NCBI RefSeq assembly: GCF_030694325.1
Contig: NZ_JAUXYO010000207.1
Coordinates: 1 to 48,425 of the forward strand
From: Allobosea sp.
Lineage (GTDB): Bacteria; Pseudomonadota; Alphaproteobacteria; Rhizobiales; Beijerinckiaceae
Length of the DNA stretch: 48,425 nt
Direction: 5' to 3'
The notes beneath the pieces were generated by a model. It was not told where the DNA came from, ran no database searches, and was given only the letters and a program-made list of their open reading frames with translations. Shown here one piece after another: positions 17,307 to 26,956 of this stretch. The position numbers and the translations under genes were made by a program. The number at the start of each line of letters is the position of its first letter. The stretch's first letter is position 1.

Positions 17307-17936
17307 TTCGGACCGCGCCCGCGCTTTGCGCTTGACGCCTGTTTCACGTGAAACAGAGGAGCGCCTGACATTGCTGGTGGCGGAGCTCGGCCGCTGGCAG
17401 GCTGCCAAGAATCTCGTGTCGAGCACGACGCTCGCCGATGTCTGGATGCGGCATATCGCCGATTCACTCCAGCTGTTCCGGCTCGCGCCCGACGCCCGGT
17501 CCTGGCTCGACCTCGGCTCCGGTGGCGGCTTCCCGGGACTGGTGATCGGCATCTGCCTCGCCGAGGTCGAGGGTGGGCGTATTCATCTGGTCGAAAGCAA
17601 CAGCCGCAAATGCGCCTTTCTGCGCCACGCCGCGCGCCTGACCGGTGCCCCGGTGACCGTGCATCCGGACCGGATCGAGGACGTCATCGGCGACTTCACC
17701 GGGCGTGTCGACGTGGTGACGGCGCGGGCGCTGGCGCCGCTGCCGCAGCTGCTCGACTGGTGCAAAGACCTGTTGAGAACAGGCGCCCTCGGTCTCTTTC
17801 CGAAGGGACAACATCTAGATGCGGAATTGACGGAGTCGTCCAGATATTGGAAGATTCAGGCCACAACGGTTTCCTCCGTGACGGATGGGGCCGCCCGGAT
17901 CCTGATGGTCCGCGCAGCCGAGAAACGGGCCGATCC

Positions 17937-17940
<4 letters not shown>
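17293..17940 (+). CDS. rsmG: 16S rRNA (guanine-527 N7) methyltransferase RsmG
   Basis: A 215-residue SAM-dependent methyltransferase that modifies G527 of 16S rRNA; loss in other bacteria gives low-level streptomycin resistance. The N-terminal VSRETEERL and LGRWQAAKNLVSS segments precede the SAM motif LDLGSGGGFPGLVIGI (about residues 75-90), with VESNSRKCAFLR after it and the RALAPL motif (VVTARALAPLPQLL). I start it at the ATG at 17293; the ORF start at 17230 lies inside mnmG. The last 4 bp overlap the parA start. The codons for VSRET form a complete parS site. Confidence 0.94.
17340..17355. promoter_or_regulatory. parS: Centromere site parS, perfect 16-bp palindrome
   Basis: TGTTTCACGTGAAACA matches the widely conserved bacterial parS palindrome at all 16 positions. 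ParB binds this sequence and spreads from it as a CTP-dependent clamp. It is inside the rsmG coding region, about 600 bp before parA and about 6.5 kb from the origin. Confidence 0.93.
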
Positions 17941-18767
<827 letters not shown>

Positions 18768-18786
18768 AGCATTGACCAGAGGTTGA

Positions 18787-19674
18787 ATGATGGCGATGGC
18801 CGAAGAACAGGGGCGCTCGCGCCTGGGCCGGGGTCTGGCAGCGCTGATCGGCGATGTCGGCGAGGAGATCGGCGCGCTGGAGCGGGCTCGCGGCCAGCGT
18901 CGCGTTCCGGTCGAGTTTCTGCGGCCGAGCGCGCGCAATCCGCGTCGGAGTTTCGCGGAGGAGGATCTCGAGGAGCTGACGGCGTCCGTGCGTGAGCGCG
19001 GCATCCTGCAACCGATCATCGTGCGGGCCATCGTCGGTATGCTCGATGCCTATGAGATCATTGCCGGCGAGCGCCGCTGGCGGGCGGCGCAGCGGGCCGG
19101 CCTGCACGACGTGCCGGTCATTCTCGTCGAGGCCGATGATCGCGAGGCGCTCGAAATCGCCATCGTCGAGAACGTGCAGCGCACCGACCTCAACGCGATC
19201 GAGGAAGCGGCCGGCTATGAGCAGCTGATCGCCGAATTCAACTACACCCAGAACGATCTGGCGCGGGTGATCGGCAAGAGCCGCAGCCATGTCGCCAACA
19301 CGTTGCGTCTGTCGAAGCTGCCGCCCTCCGTCCGGCAGATGGTCAGCGACGGCGCGGTCTCGGCAGGCCACGCCCGTGCGCTGCTGTCTGTTTCGGACCC
19401 GGAACTGATGGCGCGCAAGATCGTCGACGAGGGTCTGAGCGTGCGCGACATCGAGCGCATCGTTCAGGAGGAATCGCGCGGCGAAACCAAGAGTATCGCG
19501 ACCAAGCCCAGGGTCGAGAAGGACCCGGACACACGCGCGGTCGAAAAGGCGCTGGAGGAGGCGCTCGGCCTCTCCATCTCGATCAGCCACCGTGCCAATG
19601 GCAGCGGCGAGGTCAGGATCAGCTACAAGACGCTCGAGCAGCTCGACGCGCTCTGCCGCCGCCTGAAGGACTGA
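18787..19674 (+). CDS. parB: Chromosome partitioning protein ParB
   Basis: A 295-residue ParB/Spo0J. The N-terminal LGRGLAALIGD box contacts ParA. The CTPase domain follows: NPRRSFAEEDLEELTASV, RERGILQPIIVR, the GERRWRA motif (about 94-100) and ENVQR (about 129-132). Next come a helix-turn-helix that reads parS (TQNDLARVIGKSRSHVANTLRL, about 153-174) and a C-terminal dimerisation region. The start could be 18787 or the overlapping ATG at 18790; AGAGG lies just upstream of both. The gene converges with holA, with 4 nt between stops. Confidence 0.95.
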   Translation: MMAMAEEQGRSRLGRGLAALIGDVGEEIGALERARGQRRVPVEFLRPSARNPRRSFAEEDLEELTASVRERGILQPIIVRAIVGMLDAYEIIAGERRWRAAQRAGLHDVPVILVEADDREALEIAIVENVQRTDLNAIEEAAGYEQLIAEFNYTQNDLARVIGKSRSHVANTLRLSKLPPSVRQMVSDGAVSAGHARALLSVSDPELMARKIVDEGLSVRDIERIVQEESRGETKSIATKPRVEKDPDTRAVEKALEEALGLSISISHRANGSGEVRISYKTLEQLDALCRRLKD

Positions 19675-19678
19675 GCGG

Positions 19679-20710
19679 CTACTCCCCGCGGCCGGCCACC
19701 CGGCCAAGGCGCGCCAGTGCCCACAGCGCCCGCGTCGCGCCGGCCCGGCCGAGATCGCCGTCGCGGCGGGCGGCGAGCGTGGCATTGCCGAGCAGGGTCA
19801 CCGCCTCCATCAGCTTCGCCGTGCTCCAGGCCGACAGCGCCGCCTCCGTAGTGGCAATGCGCGGATAGGGCAGGCGCATCGCCGCGACCATGTCGCGGGC
19901 GCTGCGGCCGGCATCGACCCCCTGGCGGGCCTTCAGCAGAGCGAGGGCGTGCCGCAGCACGGCGCCGAGCATGACGCCGGCGTCCAGCCCCTCGCTGGCG
20001 AGCTTGGCCTGGGCTAGGTCGATCACCGGCAGTTTCCCGGCGAAGACGGCATCGACCAGCATCGCCTGCTCGCGCTGGGCCGTGTCGCCGACGACGGCCT
20101 CGATATGGGCCGGGGTGATCGCGGGATCGTCGCCGACATAGAGCAACAGCTTCTCGATTTCCCGGCGCGAGGTCTGGCGGTCGCCGCCTAGCAGGCCGGC
20201 AAGCAGGTCGCGGCTGGTGCGGTCGATCGTCTTTCCGGCGGTGCGCACCATCTCGTCGATGATCGTGCCGAGATCGCGGGCGGCATCGCCATAGCAGGGC
20301 ACGGCAAGTGCTGTCCGTGCGCGTTCGCAGGCGGTCCGCAGAGGATTGCTGCGCTGGAGATCGCCGGCCTCGATGATGACGATGGCGTCCTGCGAGGGGG
20401 TTGCCAGCAGCGGCTCGACGGCGGCGAGCAGCATCTTGGCGGTGGGCGAGACGCGGATCGCCCGCCGGCCGCCGAACATCCCGATGGTGTTGGCTTCATC
20501 GACGAGCTTGAGCGGGTCGCCGGCAATCTCGTCGCCGCTCATCCGGATGAGCTGGAAGGCGTCGTCGGGATCATCGACATGGGCCCGGGCGAGGGCCTTC
20601 GCGCGCTCCGAGACGAGGCCTGCGTCAGGGCCGTAGATCAGCACCAGGCGATAGGCCGGGTCCAGCCGGGTGAGCGCGCGGTCCGCCTCATGCGCCTTGA
20701 TCGAGGCCAT
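19679..20710 (-). CDS. holA: DNA polymerase III delta subunit
   Basis: A 343-residue HolA, the clamp-loader subunit that opens the beta sliding clamp. The N-terminal AAA-like domain reads LVLIYGPDAGLVSERAKALA, where the Walker A motif is degenerate as is normal in delta. The regions LLATPSQDAIVIIEAGDL, AVPCYGDAARDLGTIIDEM and the Lys/Glu-rich segment SRREIEKLLLYVGD follow, then the helical C-terminal collar domain. It is the last gene of the leuS-lptE-holA run, 17 nt after lptE, and is read toward the origin. Confidence 0.9.
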   Translation of the reverse strand: MASIKAHEADRALTRLDPAYRLVLIYGPDAGLVSERAKALARAHVDDPDDAFQLIRMSGDEIAGDPLKLVDEANTIGMFGGRRAIRVSPTAKMLLAAVEPLLATPSQDAIVIIEAGDLQRSNPLRTACERARTALAVPCYGDAARDLGTIIDEMVRTAGKTIDRTSRDLLAGLLGGDRQTSRREIEKLLLYVGDDPAITPAHIEAVVGDTAQREQAMLVDAVFAGKLPVIDLAQAKLASEGLDAGVMLGAVLRHALALLKARQGVDAGRSARDMVAAMRLPYPRIATTEAALSAWSTAKLMEAVTLLGNATLAARRDGDLGRAGATRALWALARLGRVAGRGE

Positions 20711-20727
20711 CAGGCGTCCTGATCCGT

Positions 20728-21279
20728 TCAGCCGGCGACGAGGTCGGCGGCGATCTGCCCGCGAATCAGCGTGGCGAGGTTCTTCGCCGCCCGGATCTGG
20801 GCGTCGCGCGCGGCCCGGACCGTGGCGAAACGCTGCGAGGAGCGTTCATAGGGAGCCCGGACAACGTTGCTGCCCTTGGAGACGACCTTCCCGGAGACGG
20901 TGTCGGTCAGCGTCCAGTTCGCTGTCGCAACGAGGATGGCCGAATCGGCCCGGCCATTGGCGTAGTCCACGGTCACGACCTCGATCGCCTCGGAAATCTG
21001 GCTCTGGAAGGTCAGTCGCTTGGCGCGGTCGGGCTCGTTGCCGCCGTCGAGTTCGAAGACGAGTTCGTTGCGGAGGTAATGGCCGATCAATCCCTTGATC
21101 TCGGGGACCTCGATCTCCTTGAAGGTCCCCTTGACGCTGCCGCCGGTGATGGAGCGCGTGTTCTCGGCGTAGAGCGGCTGGAAGCAGCCCCCGGCGGCGG
21201 CGGCGGCCGAGAGGGCCATCGCGAGCATGAGCCGGCGTCCGAGCAAGGCGTGGCGCTGGCCGGTTTCAGAGGACGACAT
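20728..21279 (-). CDS. lptE: LPS-assembly lipoprotein LptE
   Basis: A 183-residue outer-membrane lipoprotein that plugs the LptD barrel in lipopolysaccharide export. A positively charged N-terminus is followed by a hydrophobic helix and the lipobox AAGGC (lipidated Cys at about residue 32), then FQPLYAENT, a wording typical of alphaproteobacterial LptE. Sequence conservation in this family is low, so the call also rests on the position between leuS and holA, which is the standard gene order. Its start overlaps the leuS stop by 14 bp. Confidence 0.88.
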   Translation of the reverse strand: MSSSETGQRHALLGRRLMLAMALSAAAAAGGCFQPLYAENTRSITGGSVKGTFKEIEVPEIKGLIGHYLRNELVFELDGGNEPDRAKRLTFQSQISEAIEVVTVDYANGRADSAILVATANWTLTDTVSGKVVSKGSNVVRAPYERSSQRFATVRAARDAQIRAAKNLATLIRGQIAADLVAG

Positions 21280-23890
21280 TCACGATTCTCCCGGGCACCA
21301 CGATGATCTTGCGGATCGCACGGCCGTCAAGCGCCTTCGTCACGACATCGGATGCGCGCACCAGCGCCTCAACGGCGATGATATCCGCATCGGCCGGCAC
21401 GGTCACCTCGGCGCGCTTCTTGCCGTTGACCTGCACGGGCAGGACGATGCTGTCGTCCTTGAGCAGGGAGGCATTCGCGGCCGGCCAGGCCGCCTCGCCA
21501 ACGAGCCCGGGCTGGCCCAGCACCCGCCAGCATTCCTCCGCCAGATGCGGCATCATCGGCGCGACGAGCTGCGTTACCACGACGCCGGCCTCGTGCAGCG
21601 CGAACGCCATGTCGGCCGGCAGGGCCGCGGCCTCGGCGGCCGCGTCCAGCGCCTTCCCGATCGCGTTGGTCAGCGTGTAGACATGGGCGATGCAGCGGTT
21701 GAAGGCGAGCCGCTCGATATCGTTGCCGACGGCGTCCAGCGCCCTGTGGGTGGCCTTCCGCAGCGTCTGGGCCGCTTCCCCGACCGCGGCCGGGGTCGTT
21801 GCGGCGTTTCCGGTCCGCTCGCCAATTTCGTTCAGGAGCCGCCACAGGCGCTGCACGAAGCGCGCAGCGCCCTGCACGCCCTCGTCGGTCCAGATCACGT
21901 CGCGATCGGGGGGCGAATCCGACAGCATGAACCAGCGCGCTGTGTCGGCTCCGTAGGAGGCGATGATGTCGTCGGGATCGACGACATTCTTCTTGGACTT
22001 CGACATCTTCTCGATGGCACCGATTTCAATCGGCGCGCCGGTGTCGACATGGAAGCCGCGGCGCTCGCTGCCCTCGGTCTCGATGCGCACATCGCCCGGC
22101 TCGACCCAGTTGCCGTCCGCGTCGCGATAGGTCTCGTGGACCACCATGCCCTGCGTGAACATGCCGTCGAAGGGCTCGTCGAGCCCGGCATGGCCGGTGG
22201 CCTTCATCGCGCGGGTGAAGAAGCGCGAATAGAGCAGGTGCAGGATCGCGTGCTCGACGCCGCCGATATACTGGTCGACCGGCAGGAAGCGGTCGACGAC
22301 GGCGCGGTCGGTCGGACTCTCCGTCCGCCACGGGTCCGTGAAGCGGGCGAAGTACCAGGACGAATCGACGAAGGTGTCCATCGTGTCGGTTTCGCGCCGG
22401 GCGGCCGCGCCGCATTGCGGGCAGGCGACGTGTTTCCAGCTCGGGTGATGGTCGAGCGGGTTGCCCGGCCGGTCGAAGGAGACGTCGTCGGGCAGCTGCA
22501 CCGGCAGGTCGGCATCGGGAACCGGCACCGTTCCGCAAGCGGAACAATGAATGACAGGGATCGGGCAGCCCCAGTAGCGCTGGCGCGAGATGCCCCAGTC
22601 ACGCAGGCGGAAATTGACCTTTCGGGCGGCCACGGGACGGTTGCCGCGGGTCTCGCTCTCCAGACGCCTGGCGACCTCCTCCTTCGCCTGCGCGATCGTC
22701 AGGCCATCGAGGAAGCGCGAATTGATCATCCGGCCGTCGTCGACATAGGCCGTGTCGGTGATGATGAAGTTAGCCGGATCGACGCCTTCCGGCGCGACCA
22801 CCGGGGTGTTGCCGAGGCCGTACTTGTTGACGAAGTCGAGGTCGCGCTGGTCATGCGCCGGGCAGCCGAAGATGGCGCCCGTGCCGTACTCCATCAGGAT
22901 GAAGTTCGCGACATAGACCGGCAGCGTCCAGGACGGATCGAAGGGGTGCGCGACCCGCAGGCCGGTATCGAAGCCGAGCTTCTCGGCCTTGTCGATGTTC
23001 TCCTGGGCCGTGCCGGTGCGCTTGCACTCCTCGATGAAGGCCTGCAGGGCAGGGCTCTTGGCGGCGACCATCCTGGCGATGGGATGGTCCGGGGCGATGC
23101 CGAGAAATTTCGCGCCGAAGAGCGTGTCGGGCCGGGTCGTGTAGACCTCGATTTCGTCGGCCTCGACGGCTTTCGATTCGAGCGCGAAACGAACCAGCAG
23201 CCCTTCCGACCGGCCGATCCAGTTCTTCTGCATCAGCCGTACCTTGTCGGGCCAGCGGGTCAGACCCTCCAGCGCGTCATGCAGCTCCTGGCCGAAGGCG
23301 GTGATCCTGAAGAACCACTGCGTCAGCTCGCGGATCTCGACCGGCGCGCCCGAGCGCCAGCCCTTGCCGTCGATGACCTGCTCATTGGCGAGCACGGTCT
23401 CGTCGACCGGGTCCCAATTGACCTTGGCGGTCTTGCGGTCGACGAGCCCGGCTTTCAGGAAGTCCAGGAACATCTTCTGCTGGTGGCGATAATAGGACGG
23501 GTCGCAGGTCGCGAGCTCGCGGCTCCAGTCGAGCGAGAGGCCCATGGACTGAAGCTGCGTGCGCATCGCCGCGATGTTGGCATAGGTCCATTCGCGCGGA
23601 TGCACCTTCTTCTGCTTGGCGGCGTTCTCCGCCGGCAGGCCGAAGGCGTCCCACCCCATCGGGTGCAGCACGGCGAAGCCCTTGGCGCGCTTGTAGCGCG
23701 CCACCACGTCGCCCATCGCATAGTTGCGGACATGGCCCATATGGATTCGGCCCGACGGGTAGGGGAACATCTCGAGCACGTAGTAGCCCGGCCGCGGGTC
23801 GTCGTTGCGCGTCTCGAAGAGCCTGCGCTCCTGCCAGACGGCGCGCCATTTCGGCTCGGATTCCTTGGGATTGTAGCGTTCGACGGCCAT
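21266..23890 (-). CDS. leuS: Leucyl-tRNA synthetase
   Basis: An 874-residue class I aminoacyl-tRNA synthetase charging tRNA-Leu. The HIGH motif is HMGH (residues about 50-53, in [13 protein letters not shown]), and KMSKS is in [14 protein letters not shown] (about 627). Between them lie the CP1 editing domain (ARFTDPW is after it; the editing region holds [20 protein letters not shown]) and the zinc-type segment [14 protein letters not shown]. The anticodon-binding domain and a short C-terminal domain complete it, at normal length. It is divergent from yggS across 95 nt and opens the run leuS-lptE-holA. Confidence 0.96.
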   Translation of the reverse strand: MAVERYNPKESEPKWRAVWQERRLFETRNDDPRPGYYVLEMFPYPSGRIHMGHVRNYAMGDVVARYKRAKGFAVLHPMGWDAFGLPAENAAKQKKVHPREWTYANIAAMRTQLQSMGLSLDWSRELATCDPSYYRHQQKMFLDFLKAGLVDRKTAKVNWDPVDETVLANEQVIDGKGWRSGAPVEIRELTQWFFRITAFGQELHDALEGLTRWPDKVRLMQKNWIGRSEGLLVRFALESKAVEADEIEVYTTRPDTLFGAKFLGIAPDHPIARMVAAKSPALQAFIEECKRTGTAQENIDKAEKLGFDTGLRVAHPFDPSWTLPVYVANFILMEYGTGAIFGCPAHDQRDLDFVNKYGLGNTPVVAPEGVDPANFIITDTAYVDDGRMINSRFLDGLTIAQAKEEVARRLESETRGNRPVAARKVNFRLRDWGISRQRYWGCPIPVIHCSACGTVPVPDADLPVQLPDDVSFDRPGNPLDHHPSWKHVACPQCGAAARRETDTMDTFVDSSWYFARFTDPWRTESPTDRAVVDRFLPVDQYIGGVEHAILHLLYSRFFTRAMKATGHAGLDEPFDGMFTQGMVVHETYRDADGNWVEPGDVRIETEGSERRGFHVDTGAPIEIGAIEKMSKSKKNVVDPDDIIASYGADTARWFMLSDSPPDRDVIWTDEGVQGAARFVQRLWRLLNEIGERTGNAATTPAAVGEAAQTLRKATHRALDAVGNDIERLAFNRCIAHVYTLTNAIGKALDAAAEAAALPADMAFALHEAGVVVTQLVAPMMPHLAEECWRVLGQPGLVGEAAWPAANASLLKDDSIVLPVQVNGKKRAEVTVPADADIIAVEALVRASDVVTKALDGRAIRKIIVVPGRIVNVVL

Positions 23891-23985
23891 GGCAGCGGGC
23901 TATTCTTGCATCATCGGAGGTGCCGGGACTAGGACACCATTGAGGCGGCGCGGTCAACGCCGCGCCGGGCATACGAGGGCACGCG

Positions 23986-24651
23986 ATGAGCGATACGGTG
24001 AAGCGATGGAGGGAAACCCGGGCGGCGATCGCGCGGGCGGCGCGCGATGTCGAGCGCGATCCCGATTCGGTTGAACTGATCGCGGTGTCCAAGACGATGC
24101 CGGCCGAGGCGATTCTCCCGGTGCTCGAGGCCGGCCAGCGCGTCTTCGGCGAGAACTATGTCCAGGAGGCGAAGGCGAAGTGGCCGGCGCTGAAGGAGCG
24201 CTTCCCCGATGCGCAGGTCCATATGATCGGGCCGCTGCAGTCGAACAAGGCGCGGGAGGCGGTCGAGCTCTTCGACGCGATCCACTCGCTCGATCGCGAA
24301 AGCCTGGCCAAGGAGTTGTCCCGCGAGATCGCGCGCAGCGGCCGGGCGCCGACGCTCTATGTGCAGGTCAACACCGGCGACGAGCCGCAGAAGGGCGGCG
24401 TCAGCCCGGCTGAGATCGATGCGTTCCTCGAGAGCTGCCGTGTCCATCACGGTCTGGTGATCGAGGGGCTGATGTGCATCCCGCCCGCGGAGGATCCGCC
24501 CTCGCCGCATTTCGCGCTGCTGGCGAAGATCGCGGCGCGCCACGGCCTGCGCGGCCTGTCGATGGGCATGAGCGCCGATTACGAGGCGGCGATTCAGCTC
24601 GGCGCGACGCATGTCCGCGTCGGCAGCGCGATCTTCGGCGCGCGGGGCTAG
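23986..24651 (+). CDS. YggS/PLPBP family pyridoxal phosphate homeostasis protein
   Basis: A 221-residue single-domain protein with a PLP-binding TIM barrel like the N-terminal half of alanine racemase. The Lys that binds PLP is in ELIAVSKTMPAEAI (about residue 36). FGENYVQEAKAKW, HMIGPLQSNKAREAV and the C-terminal LSMGMSADYEAAIQLGATHVRVGSAIFG are all signature segments. Members have no known enzymatic reaction and keep free PLP and amino-acid pools in balance. The stop overlaps the convergent VOC gene by 4 bp. Confidence 0.93.
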   Translation: MSDTVKRWRETRAAIARAARDVERDPDSVELIAVSKTMPAEAILPVLEAGQRVFGENYVQEAKAKWPALKERFPDAQVHMIGPLQSNKAREAVELFDAIHSLDRESLAKELSREIARSGRAPTLYVQVNTGDEPQKGGVSPAEIDAFLESCRVHHGLVIEGLMCIPPAEDPPSPHFALLAKIAARHGLRGLSMGMSADYEAAIQLGATHVRVGSAIFGARG

Positions 24652-25031
24652 CGCTTCAGCGGTTCCCCGACATCGATGCGGTTGCCGTCTGGATCCTCGA
24701 AGACGAAGGCGCGAAGGCCGTAATCCTTGGCGCGAAGGCCTTTGACGATCCGCAGACCGCGCTCCCGGATGATCGCATGCAGGGCGTCGATGTCCTCGAC
24801 CAGCATGTGGGCCACGGCAAAGGGCGCCGGCCTGTGGTCGCGCTGCAGCGTCAGATGCAATTCAGCGGCATCGCGCTTCAGGATGACGAAACCGACCGGT
24901 TGGCCATTCTCAAAGGCTTTGCTGAAGCCCATCGCGCCGACATAGAAATCACAGGCACGCGCCATGTCGGCAACGGCGATGGTGGGGGCGATTCGGCCGA
25001 AACGGAGGGTGTCAGGGGCGAAATTGGTCAT
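24648..25031 (-). CDS. VOC superfamily protein (glyoxalase/bleomycin-resistance-like)
   Basis: A 127-residue protein with two beta-alpha-beta-beta-beta modules of the vicinal oxygen chelate fold: APTIAVADMARACDFYVGAMGF and, at the end, LRAFVFEDPDGNRIDVGE. A His in ELHLTLQ and the Glu in the last segment could be metal ligands. The family includes glyoxalase I, dioxygenases and antibiotic-binding proteins; the substrate here cannot be read from the sequence. I use the ATG at 25031, where the fold begins; the ORF track extends 130 residues into unrelated sequence. The 113-nt gap beyond it shows nothing I can name. Confidence 0.8.
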   Translation of the reverse strand: MTNFAPDTLRFGRIAPTIAVADMARACDFYVGAMGFSKAFENGQPVGFVILKRDAAELHLTLQRDHRPAPFAVAHMLVEDIDALHAIIRERGLRIVKGLRAKDYGLRAFVFEDPDGNRIDVGEPLKR

Positions 25032-25144
25032 GATAGTCTCGAGCTTGGAAACCGTAGCGGGTGCGGGACGGTGCCCGCGTGGCCGCCGGAGGGTTCCCGG
25101 AGAGGGTCGAGACGGTGCTCGCAGCCTCCATAATTCGGCTTGAT

Positions 25145-25714
25145 CTATCTGACCAGCATTATGCAGCGCTGCGCCAGCCTTGGCAGCACCTTCGCGAAGA
25201 CATGACGCTCGACCGCGACGCAGCCCGCCGTCGGGGTGAAGCCGGGGCGGGCGAGGTGCCAGAAGATCGCGCTGCCGCGCCCCCGCACGACCGGGGCGTC
25301 GTTCCAGCCGAGTTCGACGATGACGTCGTAGAGATGGTCCTCGCGGGTCAGCCGCTCCTCGGCCTCGCCCGGCGGGCGGTCGATCAGGCGGTTGTAGCGG
25401 CGATCCGCCATGTCGTCGCACCAGGCGTCGCGCGGGGCGATGATGCGCAGCGGCAGCAGGCTGTGGGGCCTGATAATGCGGTCGGCGCGGTAGAGCACGC
25501 GGCGCAGCGGTAGATTCGCGCGGGGCGTCCGGCCGTCGCCCTCGCGCTTCAGCGTGCCGATCCCGGAGCGGCCGAGCGCGCAGGGAAAGACCGCGCCACC
25601 GGCGACTAGAAACCCCTTCCTGCGGTCGCGGACCGAGGCGAAGACGCGCAGGGCGGTGAGCAGACGGGGGCGCTGAGGGAGGGGGCGAAAGCCGGCCCGA
25701 TCACGGTTTCTCAC
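25145..25714 (-). CDS. L,D-transpeptidase (YkuD domain) family protein
   Basis: A 189-residue YkuD-type protein. The catalytic region reads SAIFWHLARPGFTPTAGCVAV: a His and then a Cys in TAGCVAV, where the classic family has SHGCxR. The TxGCVA version is normal for the short branch (COG3786) to which this looks closest. L,D-transpeptidases cross-link peptidoglycan between diaminopimelate residues; the exact role of this branch is unsettled. I see no clear signal peptide. The start is uncertain: a GTG at 25714 with GGA 6 nt upstream, or an ATG at 25774 that would leave almost no room for a promoter with the divergent response regulator. Confidence 0.78.
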   Translation of the reverse strand: MRNRDRAGFRPLPQRPRLLTALRVFASVRDRRKGFLVAGGAVFPCALGRSGIGTLKREGDGRTPRANLPLRRVLYRADRIIRPHSLLPLRIIAPRDAWCDDMADRRYNRLIDRPPGEAEERLTREDHLYDVIVELGWNDAPVVRGRGSAIFWHLARPGFTPTAGCVAVERHVFAKVLPRLAQRCIMLVR

Positions 25715-25794
25715 GGGAATTCCATAGCGCGTGACTTGCGGTCGCGATTCCGCGGGCTCATGGTGACGGCTCATTTCTCGTGCGAACGATCCCC

Positions 25795-26481
25795 ATGCCC
25801 GCCGTGCATCATATCCTGCTGGTCGACGACGACCAGACCCTCCGAGACGCGCTCGCCGAGCAGCTCGCCCTCTATGACGAGTTCAAGCTCTCGACCGCCG
25901 GGACGGCCACGGGCGCCGTCAAGGCGGTGCAGGCGGAGCGCATCGACCTCGCCATCATGGATGTCGGCCTGCCCGACATGGATGGGCGCGAGGCCGTGAA
26001 GCTGATGCGCAAGAACGGCTTCAAGAGCCCGGTGATCATGCTGACAGGCCAAGGCTCGGATGCCGACACGGTGCTCGGGCTGGAAGCGGGTGCCAACGAC
26101 TATGTCGTCAAGCCGTTCAAGTTCGCCGTGCTTCTGGCGCGCATCCGCGCCCATCTGCGCCAATACGAGGCGAGCGAGGACGCGGTTTTCCAGGTCGGCC
26201 CCTACACCTTCCACCCGGGCTCCAAGCTGCTGGTCAGCGAGAAGGGCTCGAAGACCAAGCTGACCGAGAAGGAAACCGCGATCCTGCGCTTCCTCTACCG
26301 GGCCGGGCGCAAGCCGATCGCGCGCGAGGTGCTGCTGCAGGAGGTCTGGGGCTACAACAGCCAGGTCACCACCCACACGCTCGAGACGCATATCTACCGG
26401 CTGCGCCAGAAGATCGAGCCCGATCCGGGCAATGCCCGCCTGCTGGTGACGGATGCCGGCGGCTACCGGCTCAACCCCTAG
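25795..26481 (+). CDS. OmpR/PhoB-family response regulator
   Basis: A 228-residue DNA-binding response regulator. The receiver domain (residues about 4-118) has the acidic pair in LVDDDQTL, the phospho-acceptor Asp in IMDVGLPDMDG (about residue 54), Thr in MLTGQGSD and Lys in YVVKPFKF. The winged-helix domain (about 130-228) ends in the usual THTLETHIYRLRQKIEPDPGNARLLVTDAGGYRL. No histidine kinase is encoded nearby, so it is an orphan here. The start may be the ATG at 25795 or the GTG at 25780. It is followed 3 nt later by a cyclic-nucleotide-binding protein gene, probably in one transcript. Confidence 0.92.
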   Translation: MPAVHHILLVDDDQTLRDALAEQLALYDEFKLSTAGTATGAVKAVQAERIDLAIMDVGLPDMDGREAVKLMRKNGFKSPVIMLTGQGSDADTVLGLEAGANDYVVKPFKFAVLLARIRAHLRQYEASEDAVFQVGPYTFHPGSKLLVSEKGSKTKLTEKETAILRFLYRAGRKPIAREVLLQEVWGYNSQVTTHTLETHIYRLRQKIEPDPGNARLLVTDAGGYRLNP

Positions 26482-26484
26482 GAC

Positions 26485-26949
26485 ATGGCCCTCGACGACG
26501 ACATTGCCCTGCTGGCCCGGCAGCCGCTGCTGGGCCTGATGGAACGCGATGCACTGAGGCTGGTCGCTTTCGCGGCGGAGAGCCGCATCCTGAGGGCGGG
26601 TGACGTGCTGTTTCGCGTCGGCGAGCCGTCGGACGGCGCCGTGCTGGTCATTTCGGGGGCGGTCGCGCTCGACAGCCGCGAGGACGGGCAGCCGGCGCAG
26701 GAGATCGTCGGTCCCGGCGCCCTGATCGGCGAGATGGCCCTGTTCACGGCGGTCGCGCGTCCGGTCACGGCGATCGCGCGCGAGCCGACGCAGGTGATGC
26801 GCCTGTCGCGCAGCGTGATGCGCCGCGTCCTGGCCGAATCGCCTGCCTCGGCGGAGGCCGTCGCGGCGGCGATCAGCGACAGGCTGCGTGGCTTCGTCGA
26901 GCAGCTCTCGGCCGTGCAGGAGGCCCTGATCGCGATCGACCGGCGCTGA
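26485..26949 (+). CDS. Stand-alone cyclic nucleotide-binding domain protein
   Basis: A 154-residue protein made of one cNMP-binding beta roll (about residues 15-125) and a terminal helix. It has no helix-turn-helix, unlike Crp. The phosphate-binding cassette reads GEMALFTAVARPVTA: the Glu and the key Arg are kept, but the residue after Arg is Pro where cAMP binders such as Crp have Ser. It may bind a different ligand or act as a structural sensor. The 3-nt spacing from the response regulator gene suggests that the two proteins work together. It converges with the exonuclease gene. Confidence 0.85.
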   Translation: MALDDDIALLARQPLLGLMERDALRLVAFAAESRILRAGDVLFRVGEPSDGAVLVISGAVALDSREDGQPAQEIVGPGALIGEMALFTAVARPVTAIAREPTQVMRLSRSVMRRVLAESPASAEAVAAAISDRLRGFVEQLSAVQEALIAIDRR

Positions 26950-26956
26950 GCTTTCC

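Noticed and set aside
21227-23932. 901-codon plus-strand ORF opposite leuS
   Set aside because: Antisense shadow of leuS with no domain; leuS motifs are intact on the other strand.
25145-25714. L,D-transpeptidase gene as broken because the SHGC motif is missing
   Set aside because: TAGCVAV with an upstream His is the normal form in the short COG3786 branch; the reading frame is intact.
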